Of a stretch of DNA of 64,000 bases, positions 48,263 through 56,840 are shown piece by piece; the first letter of the stretch is position 1; the number at the start of each line of letters is the position of its first letter. The notes below the pieces were generated by a model. That model saw nothing but the letters and a program-made list of their open reading frames with translations. It had not been told where the DNA came from and ran no database searches. Both the position numbers and the translations under genes were made by a program. Location: contig NZ_LJJF01000001.1 in the NCBI RefSeq assembly GCF_001625365.1, positions 4,933,501-4,997,500 on the forward strand, written 5' to 3'. The DNA is from Streptomyces sp. MJM8645 (lineage in GTDB: Bacteria; Actinomycetota; Actinomycetes; Streptomycetales; Streptomycetaceae).

Positions 48263-49063
48263 GTGAACACCAACAGCCGGCTCGAACAGGCCAACGACAA
48301 CGCCGCCGCCTTCTGGCTCGCCCAAGCCCGCGTGCACGGCTGGCGGTTCCGCACCCGCCCGGGCCTGACGGCGGTCCGCTGCGCCCGCACCCCGGAAGAC
48401 TCGCACCGCTTCGTGGTCACCAGTCCGTACGTCGAACCAGCGCTGGTGGAAGGGGAGTTGGATGACCTCCTGAAGGAGTGGGAGACCATCTGCTTCACCC
48501 TGGAGGACCCGTACGGCGCACTCGACCTGACCCGGTTCGGCGCCATCCGGATGCCGGTCATGCCGGTGATGACCCGTGAACCCGGCCCGGTCGACGGCGT
48601 CCCGGCCGTCCTCCCCTCGCTCTCGGAGGCGCACGGCGGCGGCTCCCTGACGGTCGATGAGGCGCTGGACGGCGATGCTTTCGCGCAGGTCGAGCGTGCG
48701 ATCGTGGACGGCTTCCCGCTGCCCGCCCGGCAGCCCTGGACCCGTGGCGAAGCGCTCCCGGAACAGCTCCTGCGCGAACCCGGGCTCCGGGCCTGGCTGG
48801 GCCGCGTCGACGGCGCCACCGCCGGCACCTGCCTCACCTACGACGACGGCCAGGCCACCGGGGTGTACTGGGTCGCCACCCTGCCCGACCGGCGCGGCCA
48901 GGGCGTGGCCCGCGCCGTACTCCAGACCGCCCTGGCCCACGCGCACCCCGGCCGCCCGGCCACTCTGGTCGCCACCTCGCTCGGCGAACCGCTCTACCGC
49001 AAGCTCGGGTTCACCGCGCAGGCCCGCACCTGCTGGTGGACCCGGACCTCCGCGCACGGCTGA
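48263..49063 (+). CDS. GNAT-family N-acetyltransferase
   Basis: 266 residues from GTG 48263 (VNTNSRLEQANDNAAAFW). The C-terminal GNAT domain (about 150-265) contains the acetyl-CoA loop RRGQGVARAVLQTALAHA and the closing strand-helix LYRKLGFTAQART. The first 140 residues form a separate domain without a recognised family, giving a longer protein than typical single GNATs. Acceptor unknown. The start lacks a clear ribosome site. Confidence 0.85.
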   Translation: MNTNSRLEQANDNAAAFWLAQARVHGWRFRTRPGLTAVRCARTPEDSHRFVVTSPYVEPALVEGELDDLLKEWETICFTLEDPYGALDLTRFGAIRMPVMPVMTREPGPVDGVPAVLPSLSEAHGGGSLTVDEALDGDAFAQVERAIVDGFPLPARQPWTRGEALPEQLLREPGLRAWLGRVDGATAGTCLTYDDGQATGVYWVATLPDRRGQGVARAVLQTALAHAHPGRPATLVATSLGEPLYRKLGFTAQARTCWWTRTSAHG

Positions 49064-49207
49064 CGGCCGGGCCGCCCCGCGGCGGGGTCGTCGCTGGTTG
49101 CGGTGCGGTGCACCAGTTGCGGTGGGGCGCGGTGCGGCGGGGTGCGTGAAGGGCGTGCGGTGCGTGTGTGGGGCGGGGTGTGCGAGGTGGCACGTTCAAG
49201 CGGGGTG

Positions 49208-50284
49208 CTACGGGGCGGCCGCCGCCGGCGCCACGGCGAACGTGGTCCGCGCGGGCCCCGCCCCATCCGCCGCCGTACGGACGGCCGTTGGGTGCGCCAC
49301 CGCGACGGGGCGCAGCACGCTCGCCCCCGGGTCCGTCGCCGGGCCCGCGCCCGGGACCAGGCCAGGACGGCTGTCGGCGACCACGGCAAACTCGCCGGTG
49401 CGGTTTCGGACATCCGCCCCCGCCATCGAACCACCGGGGGCACTGGCCGTTCCGGCGTTCACGGCAGCAGGCGCGAACGGGCCGTCAGGGGCGGATTCCG
49501 TCGGCCGTGCGCCGGTCCGCGCGCCGAGGAGCGCCCCCGCGCGCACCGGCACCCCGGTGGACCGCCGCTGGACCGGCCCGCCCGCGCGCAGACCCGGCCG
49601 GGCCGACGGCGCGCCGCGTGCGGCGAGCACCTGACCGACGGCCTCCGGCAGGCCGGCCGCCTTCAGCGTCGGCCGGTAGCCGCTCTCGGCCCAGGGCCGG
49701 CCGTGGTGCAGCCAGACGCTGCGCAGGCCGGCCAGTTCGGCGCCGGCGATGTCCGCGGGCGCGTGGTCCCCGACCATCCAGGTGCGCGCGGCCCACGTCC
49801 CGGTGGGCACGACGCCGCACCGCTGGGCGGCTATCTCGAAGATCAGCGGATCCGGTTTGACGCAGTCGGCCTCCTCGGAGATGACCCAGCCGTCGACCAG
49901 CGGCCCCAGCCCGGTCCGCCGGATCTTCTCCAACTGCGGCCGGGTGCCGCCGTTGCTGACGATGCCGAGCGTCCACCCGGCCGCCCGTGCCGCCTGCAGC
50001 GCGTCGACGTGTCCGGGCGGGCAGTGGATGTGGGAGTTGATGCCGTGTCGGTAGTGGGCGAGCAGGAACTCGGTGGAGACGTCCAACCCGTAGCGACGCC
50101 GGACGGCGGACAGTACGGTGCTGCGCGGCACGTAGCCGCCGCCGTCGAGAGTGACGAACCATTCGAGGTCTCCGGGCGGCAGGTCGCGCTCGGACAGAAA
50201 ATCCTGAGCCCAGGCCCGGAAAGCGGCGTCCCTGGGGAGCAGCGTGTTGTCGAGGTCGAACAGGAGCAGGGGCATGCCAAGCAT
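49208..50284 (-). CDS. HAD-superfamily hydrolase with long C-terminal extension
   Basis: 358 residues from ATG 50284 (ATG 50275 is an alternative). HAD motif I LLLFDLDNTLL, motif II GIVSNGG, motif III Lys in CVKPDPLIF and motif IV MVGDHAPADIAGA give a complete phosphatase core of about 230 residues. The last 128 residues, after VGQVLAARG, are low-complexity Pro/Ala/Gly/Arg and unusual for the family; the reading frame is intact, so this is either a disordered tail or a stop-codon loss. Substrate unknown. Confidence 0.85.
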   Translation of the reverse strand: MLGMPLLLFDLDNTLLPRDAAFRAWAQDFLSERDLPPGDLEWFVTLDGGGYVPRSTVLSAVRRRYGLDVSTEFLLAHYRHGINSHIHCPPGHVDALQAARAAGWTLGIVSNGGTRPQLEKIRRTGLGPLVDGWVISEEADCVKPDPLIFEIAAQRCGVVPTGTWAARTWMVGDHAPADIAGAELAGLRSVWLHHGRPWAESGYRPTLKAAGLPEAVGQVLAARGAPSARPGLRAGGPVQRRSTGVPVRAGALLGARTGARPTESAPDGPFAPAAVNAGTASAPGGSMAGADVRNRTGEFAVVADSRPGLVPGAGPATDPGASVLRPVAVAHPTAVRTAADGAGPARTTFAVAPAAAAP

Positions 50285-50779
50285 GGTGCCAGCGGCCGCG
50301 CCTATGCACCTGGCAAATGCCAGACCACGTCGCGAAGCCGTACGTAGTGGCTGAAACGGGTTCCAGGACCTGGCGTACGGGTGGGTCCGGGCGGGCCGGC
50401 TGAGGCTGGCGGGGCGTGACGGTTCGCGACGTGTCGCAACGGATCGTCGCCGATCCATGACAGTCCGGTCACGGTGTCCGGCAGGCCTGTTGCGTCGCCC
50501 GGTCCGCTCAGTCAAGCTCCAGGGAACCTCCTTTCTGGAGGGGGCGCGTGGCCTGCGGGCGGGGCGCACTGCCGACGGCGGGCGCATCCTCCTTTCGCGG
50601 GAACAATGCCGCTCCGAGGCCTCACCGCTGGGCTGGGCCTCACACCCGTCGTACTCTGAAAGGAACAGGTCACATACGGTGCTGCGCGGCGCAGACCAAC
50701 GTCATCCCGTGGGCGGGCCTGCTGCCCGGGCGGCGTTGTCCTCTCCTGTCGGCCCCTCTCCCCTGAAGAGCCGTGAGCC
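50285..50779. other. Gene-free region between the HAD and universal stress protein genes
   Basis: 495 bp. It holds the small dyad CTCCAG (50517-50522)/CTGGAG (50535-50540) and presumably the promoter and leader of the stress gene near 50640-50780 (TACTCTGAAAGGAAC). No DosR-type box is seen, though universal stress genes are often in that regulon. No coding frame is convincing. Confidence 0.45.
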
Positions 50780-51817
50780 ATGGCTGGTTTTGAGTCCTTC
50801 CGACCGGTGGAGCCGGACGCGCCCCGCAGCGTGGGCGCAGGCGCCGGGGACGACGACGGCCGCGCGGACCTCGCTCCAGCCGACGGGCACGCCGATGTAT
50901 CGGGTCGCCTGCCCGCCAGTAGGCAGGCCGATGACCGAGCCGACGACCAGGTCGACGCCCAAGCCGACGAGCCCGGCTGCGCACCGGCCGACGAGCGCAG
51001 GGGCGAGCGTGGGGGCGAGCGGGCTGATGACCGTGTCGGCGAGCATGCCGGCGAGCGGGTTGGCGACGCCGCTGCCCAGCGAGCCGACGCGCCGGCTGGT
51101 GCCTCGGGCGTCGCTGGTACCGCCGATCACACCCCGGGCGCTGAGGAAGCCGGCCCGGAGCCGGGTGCTCCCCGGGGCCTCGTGCGCGCTCTGTGCGGCC
51201 TGGTCCGACGGGGCGGCCTCGCCCGGCACGACCGTCCAGGGCCTCGCCAGCGGCGTGGCGGGCACCCGGCCGACCCTGCAGGGCCTCCGGTGACGGGCCG
51301 CCTGGGCCCGGGCGCCGAGCGCCCGGAGGCGTCCGGCCTGCCCGGCGCGCACACCGAGTCGACTGCCCGGGACGCGTCCGCGCGCTCCCTCGACCCGGTC
51401 TTCCAGCACGGCGTGGTCGTCGGCTTCGACGGCTCCCTGTCGAGCGAACGCGCCCTCGCGTATGCGGTGGGCATGGCGCGCCGTTCGCAGTGCGGCCTGG
51501 TGATCGTGCACGTCGCCAATCGCCTGCCCGCCACTGTCTGGGCGGGCTGTGAACCTCCCGTCTTCGTCGACCTCCCCGACCACCGGACCGAGGTCCTGGG
51601 CCTGGAGCTCGCCTGCGCGGACTTCCTCACCGGGGTGCCGTGGATCCTGATCGAGCGGGGCGGCGACATCTGCCACGAGATCGAGGAGGTCGGCCGCGAG
51701 TACGCCGCCGACGCGATCGTCGTCGGCACGACGCACGGCCTGCTCGGCAAGATCTTCGGCTCGGTCTCCGGACGGCTGGCGCGGCGGGCCAACCGCCCGG
51801 TGATCGTGATTCCCTGA
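50780..51817 (+). CDS. Universal stress protein with acidic N-terminal extension
   Basis: 345 residues. The UspA domain is C-terminal (about 205-345): VVVGFDGSLSSERALAYAVGMA opens it and the ATP loop appears as VGTTHGLLGKIFGSVSGRLARRANRPVIVIP. The preceding 200 residues are Asp/Ala/Arg/Gly-rich and likely disordered (QADDRADDQVDAQADE). Streptomyces homologues I remember have shorter heads. Usp proteins bind ATP and help survival under stress; a partner is not apparent. Confidence 0.87.
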   Translation: MAGFESFRPVEPDAPRSVGAGAGDDDGRADLAPADGHADVSGRLPASRQADDRADDQVDAQADEPGCAPADERRGERGGERADDRVGEHAGERVGDAAAQRADAPAGASGVAGTADHTPGAEEAGPEPGAPRGLVRALCGLVRRGGLARHDRPGPRQRRGGHPADPAGPPVTGRLGPGAERPEASGLPGAHTESTARDASARSLDPVFQHGVVVGFDGSLSSERALAYAVGMARRSQCGLVIVHVANRLPATVWAGCEPPVFVDLPDHRTEVLGLELACADFLTGVPWILIERGGDICHEIEEVGREYAADAIVVGTTHGLLGKIFGSVSGRLARRANRPVIVIP

Positions 51818-51987
51818 CGCTCCGTCGGGCGCCGCGTTTCCGCGCCCCCGGAGGCGTCTCCCCGTTGTCGGCCGCTGGTGTCGGCCGCCGACGGTGTCGA
51901 CCGCCCCGCCGGCGTCGGCCCGCTCCTCTGCGTCGGGCGCTCCTCAACGCCGCCTGAGGAGCGGGGCGTTGCTCCGGTGGGGCCGGA

Positions 51988-53178
51988 TCAGAACCCGGCG
52001 CCGATCTCCCGGGCGATGAGCATGCGCTGAACCTCCGATGTGCCCTCCCCGATTTCCAGGATCTTGCAGTCGCGCCAGAAACGGGCGACCGGGAACTCGT
52101 TCATGAAGCCGTACCCGCCGTGGATCTGGGTCGCCTCGCGGGCGTTGTCGACGGCGGCCTCGGACGAGTACAGCTTCGCGATCGCGGCCTCCTTCTTGAA
52201 CGGTTCGCCGTGCAGCAGCCGGGAGGCGGCGTCCCGCCAGGCCAGGCGGGAGGTGTGGGCGCGCAGCTCCATGTCGGCGAGCTTGAACTGGATGGCCTGG
52301 TTGGCACCGATCGGCCGGCCGAAGGCCCGGCGCGTGCCGGCGTACTTGACGGACTCGTCGACGCATCCCTGGGCCAGGCCGGTGGCCAGGGCCGCGATCG
52401 CGATGCGGCCCTCGTCGAGGATCCGCAGGAACTGGGCGTAGCCTCGGCCACGCTCGCCCAGCAGGTTGGCCGCGGGGACGCGGCAGTCGGTAAAGGACAG
52501 TTCGCGGGTGTCGGATGCGTTCCACCCGACCTTCGAGTACTTCTTCGATACCTGGAACCCCGGGGTCCCGGTGGGCACGATGATGGAAGAGATTTCGCGC
52601 GTTGGCGAGCGGAATTCGCCTTCTTCACTCGAACGAGCGATCGGTTCCGTGAGTGCGGTGACGGTGACCAGACCGGTGATGTCCGTGCCGGAGTTGGTGA
52701 TGAAGCACTTGGTGCCGTTGATGACCCACTCGTCCGTGGTCTCGTCGTACCGCGCGGTCGTGCGGGTCGCGCCGGCGTCCGAGCCGCCCTCGGGCTCGGT
52801 CAGGCCGAAGGCGCCGAGGAGTTCGCCGGAGGTCAGCCGGGGCAGCCACTCGCGCTTCTGCTCCTCCGTCCCGAACCGGTGGATCGGCATCGCGCCGAGC
52901 GAGACGGCCGCCTCCAGGGTGATCGCCACCGAGGAGTCGACCCGGGCGAGTTCCTCCAGGGCGATGCCCAGCGCGAAGTAGTCGCCGCCCATGCCGCCGT
53001 ACTCCTCCGGGAAGGGCAGGCCGAACAGGCCCATGCGCCCCATCTCGCGGACGATCTCGTACGGGAACTCCTCCCGCTCGTAGAACCCGCCGATCTTCGG
53101 CGCCACCACGTCCTGGGCGAACTCGGCGACGGTGCGCCGCAGTTCCTCGTACTCGCTGCTGAGCCGGTGGTCGAACAC
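51988..53178 (-). CDS. acdH: Acyl-CoA dehydrogenase (isovaleryl/acyl-CoA, leucine catabolism)
   Basis: 396 residues, full length. FAD-binding and substrate segments AFGLTEPEGGSDAG and CFITNSGTDITG, the arginine-rich GRPIGANQAIQFKLADME and the catalytic glutamate in ILEIGEGTSEVQRMLIARE are seen. It oxidises acyl-CoA at the alpha-beta bond with FAD, passing electrons to ETF. Placement beside hmgL, accA1 and accD1 indicates branched-chain acyl-CoA use. GTG 53178 has AGGAGG six nt upstream. A strong hairpin separates it from hmgL. Confidence 0.93.
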   Translation of the reverse strand: MFDHRLSSEYEELRRTVAEFAQDVVAPKIGGFYEREEFPYEIVREMGRMGLFGLPFPEEYGGMGGDYFALGIALEELARVDSSVAITLEAAVSLGAMPIHRFGTEEQKREWLPRLTSGELLGAFGLTEPEGGSDAGATRTTARYDETTDEWVINGTKCFITNSGTDITGLVTVTALTEPIARSSEEGEFRSPTREISSIIVPTGTPGFQVSKKYSKVGWNASDTRELSFTDCRVPAANLLGERGRGYAQFLRILDEGRIAIAALATGLAQGCVDESVKYAGTRRAFGRPIGANQAIQFKLADMELRAHTSRLAWRDAASRLLHGEPFKKEAAIAKLYSSEAAVDNAREATQIHGGYGFMNEFPVARFWRDCKILEIGEGTSEVQRMLIAREIGAGF

Positions 53179-53290
53179 GGTGATCCTCCTGGAGCCCGGC
53201 CGGGGTGGCCGCGGGCGTGAGCGGGACGACCGGCGTCCGTCTGACGGTGTGACGGTCGCACGGTGTGGTTGGACGATGAACGTGGTGCCC

Positions 53291-53328
53291 GGTGCCGGCC
53301 GCGGCCGGGATTCCGCGCGGCCGGCACC
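53291..53328 (-). terminator. 13-bp hairpin between hmgL and acdH
   Basis: GGTGCCGGCCGCG (53291-53303) pairs perfectly with 53316-53328 across a 12-nt loop. It lies downstream of hmgL and before acdH on the same strand, so it could partly uncouple acdH from the carboxylase operon. No U-tract. Confidence 0.65.
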
Positions 53329-53350
53329 GGGGAGCGGTGGTGGGGCGGGG

Positions 53351-54337
53351 TCAGCCCCGGGCGGCGCCGAGCAGCGCCTGGACGGTGCGGGACGGGCTCG
53401 GACGGCCCAGCCGCTCGGCCATCCACCCGCTGGTGGCGACCAGCGCGCGCAGGTCGACCCCGGTCCGGATGCCGAGCCCGTGCAGCATCCACATCAGGTC
53501 CTCGGTGGCCAGGTTGCCGGTGGCGCTCTTCGCGTACGGGCAGCCGCCGAGGCCGCCCGCCGACGCGTCCACCGTGGTGACCCCCTCGCGCAGGGCCGCC
53601 AGGGTGTTGCTGAGTGCCTGGCCGTAGGTGTCGTGGAAGTGCACGGCGAGCCGGTCGGCCGGCACCCCGGCCCGCGCGAAGCCGGCCAGCAGGGCGCCGA
53701 CCTGCCCGGGGGTGGCCACGCCGATGGTGTCGCCGAGGCTCAGCTCCGCGCAGCCCATCTCCAGCAGCCGCACGCCGTACCCGACCACCTGGGAGACCGG
53801 GACCGGACCTTCCCAGGGGTCTCCGAAGCACATCGAGAGGTAGCCGCGGACCGCCAGCCCGGCCTCGGTCGCCCGCGTCACGACCGGGCGGAACATCGCC
53901 ATCGCCTCGTCCGCCGAGCGGTTGAGGTTGCGGCGGGCGAAGGTCTCGGTGGCGCTGGCGAACACCGCGACGTCGGTGGCGTGGTGGGCGAGCGCCCGGT
54001 CGAGGCCGCGTTCGTTGGGCACCAGCACCGGCAGTCGCAGGCCGGGGTGGCGCTCCGGCAGGCCGGCGAGCCGGGGCATCAGTTCCTCGGCGTCGGCCAG
54101 CTGCGGGACCCATTTCGGGTGGACGAAGCTGGTCGCCTCGACGGTGCGCAGCCCGGCGGCCGCGAGCCGGGCGATGAACTCCGCCTTGACCTCCACGGGC
54201 ACCAGGGAGCCCTCGTTCTGCAGCCCGTCGCGCGGTCCGACCTCGTGGATCCGGACCTCCTCGGGCAGGCCGGGGGTGCGGACGGGGTCGGGCAGGCCCA
54301 GGTCCAGCGCGTCGGGCTCGCGGGCGGGTGCGGTCAT
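53351..54337 (-). CDS. hmgL: Hydroxymethylglutaryl-CoA lyase
   Basis: 328 residues. EVGPRDGLQNE (metal and substrate site), SFVHPKWVPQLADAEE and the active-site cysteine segment GLGGCPYAKSATGNLATEDL are all present. It splits HMG-CoA into acetyl-CoA and acetoacetate, the last step of leucine breakdown. The start ATG 54337 overlaps the stop of the carboxylase alpha gene (ATGA). Confidence 0.95.
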   Translation of the reverse strand: MTAPAREPDALDLGLPDPVRTPGLPEEVRIHEVGPRDGLQNEGSLVPVEVKAEFIARLAAAGLRTVEATSFVHPKWVPQLADAEELMPRLAGLPERHPGLRLPVLVPNERGLDRALAHHATDVAVFASATETFARRNLNRSADEAMAMFRPVVTRATEAGLAVRGYLSMCFGDPWEGPVPVSQVVGYGVRLLEMGCAELSLGDTIGVATPGQVGALLAGFARAGVPADRLAVHFHDTYGQALSNTLAALREGVTTVDASAGGLGGCPYAKSATGNLATEDLMWMLHGLGIRTGVDLRALVATSGWMAERLGRPSPSRTVQALLGAARG

Positions 54338-56643
54338 GACCGCACCCCGGCGGGCGCGGGGGCGGCCTGCTCGTCGGCGCCGTCCCCGGCCGGGGCGACC
54401 ACGACCAGCAGTTCCTCCATCGCGACGGTGGCGCCCGCGGTGGCCCGCAGCTCGGCCACCACGCCGTCGTGCGGGGCGGCGATCACGTGTTCCATCTTCA
54501 TGGCCTCCAGCACGAGCAGGGGCTGGCCCTTGCGGACCGTCTCGCCCGTCGTGGTCTTGACGACGGTGACGGTTCCGGGCATCGGGGCGGTCAGGGCGCC
54601 GTGGTGGGCGGCGGTTCCGGCGGCGCGCTCGCCCACCGGATCGTGGGCGTGCAGCGACCAGGCGTCGCCCTCGATGCCGAGCCAGGTCACCGGGCCGGCG
54701 GCGAGGCCGGGAGCGGCGTCGGTGGCCAGCGCGAACGTGGTCTGCAGGCCGTCGACGGTCAGGTGCAGCCGGTCGGCGGTCCGGGTTGCGCGGGCGCGGT
54801 GGACGGGCCCGGCGCCGAGCCGGAGCTCGACCTCGCGGGTGAGCTCGGCGGGATTGTCAGTGGCATCGGCTACGTTGCCCGCAGTGATCGAACGGATGCG
54901 CACCGAGACCGGATCCTGGCCGGGGGTACGGAGTCGGTGGGTGGTCCAGGCGGGGGTGCCGCTCAGGCGCCAGCCGGAGGGAAGGGAGAAGGGGTCGGTC
55001 CAGCCGCCGGGGTCGGCGGCCGGGGTGAGGTCCAGGTGCCGCGCCAGCGCGGCCGCGTAGTAGAGGAGGTGGGCAGGTGGTGGCGTCTCGGCCGTCAGCG
55101 GGTCGGCAGTTGTGGCGTCGGCCTCGTGCGCGTCATCGGCCTCGTTGGCCTTGTCGGCCTCGCCGGTCTCGTTCGCGCCGTTCGGCGCGTTCGCCGGGGA
55201 GTACGGCGAGGCGAGCAGGGTGGGCTGCTGTTGGGCCGTCTGTTCCACCAGGCCGGTGTCCAGCCGGCCGGCGACGACCTCGGGGTGTGCGAGCAGCCGT
55301 CGCAGGAAGCCGGTGTTGGTGGTGACGCCCAGGATGCGGGTGTCGGCCAGCGCGGCGCGGAGCCGGCGCAGCGCGGTCGGGCGGTCGGGCCCGTACGCGA
55401 TGACCTTGGCGAGCATCGGGTCGTAGGCACTGGTGACGACGGATCCGGGGGCGACTCCGGAGTCGACGCGCACGCCCTCGCCCTGGGGCTCCTCCAGGAC
55501 GAGGATGCGGCCGCCGGTGGGCAGGAAGTCCCGTTCCGGGTCCTCGGCGCAGATCCGGGCCTCGATGGCGTGGCCCAGGAAGGAGATGTCGGACTGATCG
55601 AAGGAGAGCCGTTCGCCCGAGGCGATCCGCAGCTGCCACTCGACCAGGTCGAGTCGGGCTGAATCGTCGCCGACGGCGACGGCGAGTTCGGTGACGGGGT
55701 GTTCGACCTGGAGGCGGGTGTTCATCTCCATGAAGAAGAAGTCCCGCACTCCCTCGGTGGAGGCGGTGGCGGGGGAGTCCGGGTCGATGCCGGGAACGAT
55801 GAATTCCACGGTGCCGGCCCCGGTGTAGCCGCAGGACTCCGCGGCGCGGACGGCCGCGGCGCCCATCGCGGCGCGGGTCTCGGCATTGAGCAGAACGGAG
55901 GGAGCCTCTTCGATCAGTTTCTGATGGCGGCGCTGGAGGCTGCATTCGCGCTCGCCGAGGTGGACGGTGGTGCCGTGGGCGTCGGCGAGCACCTGCACCT
56001 CGATGTGGCGCGGCCGGTCGACCCAGCGTTCCAGCAGCAGGGTGTCGTCGCCGAAGGCGGTCCGGGCGACGCGGCGGGCGGCGGCGATCTCGGTGGGCAG
56101 GTCGGTGCGGTCCCGCACGAGGCGCATGCCCTTGCCACCGCCTCCGGCGGACGGCTTGAGCAGGACGGGGTAGCCGATCTCGTCGGCGGCGGCGAGGAGA
56201 TCCCCGTCGGTGGGCGCGGTGGCCTGGCTGCCGGGGACCACCGGAACGCCGGCGGTTCGGACGGCTTCCTTGGCGTTGATCTTGTCACCCATCAGCTCGA
56301 CCGCACCGGGAGGAGGCCCGATGAAGACGAGGCCGGCGTCGGCGCAGGCGCGGGCGAAGCCGGCGTTCTCGGCGAGGAAGCCGTAACCGGGGTGGACGGC
56401 CTGGGCCCCGGTGCGGCGGGCGGCGGCGAGGATCTGGTCGGTGCGCAGGTAGGTCTCGGCCGCCGAGCTGTCGCTGCGGTCGGCCGGGCCGAGCCGGACG
56501 GCGACGTCGGCCTCGCGGACGTGCGGCGCGTCGGCGTCGGCGTCGCTGAACACGGCGACCGAGCGCACGCCGAGCCGCCGCAGGGTGCGGATCACCCGGA
56601 GGGCGATCTCGCCGCGGTTGGCGACCAGAACTGTGTCGAACAT
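54334..56643 (-). CDS. accA1: Acyl-CoA carboxylase biotin-carrying alpha subunit (methylcrotonyl-CoA carboxylase type)
   Basis: 769 residues. The biotin carboxylase domain (about 1-450) opens FDTVLVANRGEIALRVIRT and has the ATP-grasp GGGGKGMRLV loop; a central linker has an unusual Ala/Asp/Glu-Asn repeat (EADKANEADDAHEAD); the C-terminal carrier domain has the biotinylation site EAMKMEH. It carboxylates biotin for transfer by the beta subunit (56831-58543). Named by position and order relative to S. coelicolor accA1. The start ATG 56643 is 187 bp after the beta-subunit stop. Confidence 0.93.
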   Translation of the reverse strand: MFDTVLVANRGEIALRVIRTLRRLGVRSVAVFSDADADAPHVREADVAVRLGPADRSDSSAAETYLRTDQILAAARRTGAQAVHPGYGFLAENAGFARACADAGLVFIGPPPGAVELMGDKINAKEAVRTAGVPVVPGSQATAPTDGDLLAAADEIGYPVLLKPSAGGGGKGMRLVRDRTDLPTEIAAARRVARTAFGDDTLLLERWVDRPRHIEVQVLADAHGTTVHLGERECSLQRRHQKLIEEAPSVLLNAETRAAMGAAAVRAAESCGYTGAGTVEFIVPGIDPDSPATASTEGVRDFFFMEMNTRLQVEHPVTELAVAVGDDSARLDLVEWQLRIASGERLSFDQSDISFLGHAIEARICAEDPERDFLPTGGRILVLEEPQGEGVRVDSGVAPGSVVTSAYDPMLAKVIAYGPDRPTALRRLRAALADTRILGVTTNTGFLRRLLAHPEVVAGRLDTGLVEQTAQQQPTLLASPYSPANAPNGANETGEADKANEADDAHEADATTADPLTAETPPPAHLLYYAAALARHLDLTPAADPGGWTDPFSLPSGWRLSGTPAWTTHRLRTPGQDPVSVRIRSITAGNVADATDNPAELTREVELRLGAGPVHRARATRTADRLHLTVDGLQTTFALATDAAPGLAAGPVTWLGIEGDAWSLHAHDPVGERAAGTAAHHGALTAPMPGTVTVVKTTTGETVRKGQPLLVLEAMKMEHVIAAPHDGVVAELRATAGATVAMEELLVVVAPAGDGADEQAAPAPAGVRS

Positions 56644-56743
56644 GGGAGGCGTTCCTCCGGGTCGAGGGGAGCCGTACGAAGGAGGTGGCGGCGGGGTGGC
56701 GGCGGTGGAGAGGAGGGCGCCGGCCCGGGTGCGCCGGCGCCGC

Positions 56744-56840
56744 GGGAGTCACGCCCGCAGGAGCGGGGTCACACCGACAGGAGAGGAGAGGTCGCGTGGG
56801 AGGGGGCGGGTCACACCCGCCGGGGCGGGGTCACATCCGG
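56744..56840. repeat. Four GGGTCACRCC-type repeats between accD1 and accA1
   Basis: Near-copies GGAGTCACGCCCGC (56745), GGGGTCACACCGAC (56766), CGGGTCACACCCGC (56807) and GGGGTCACATCCGG (56827) recur in the gap; the last runs into the accD1 stop. The best, GGGT-CAC-ACCC, is a small dyad. Confidence 0.55.
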
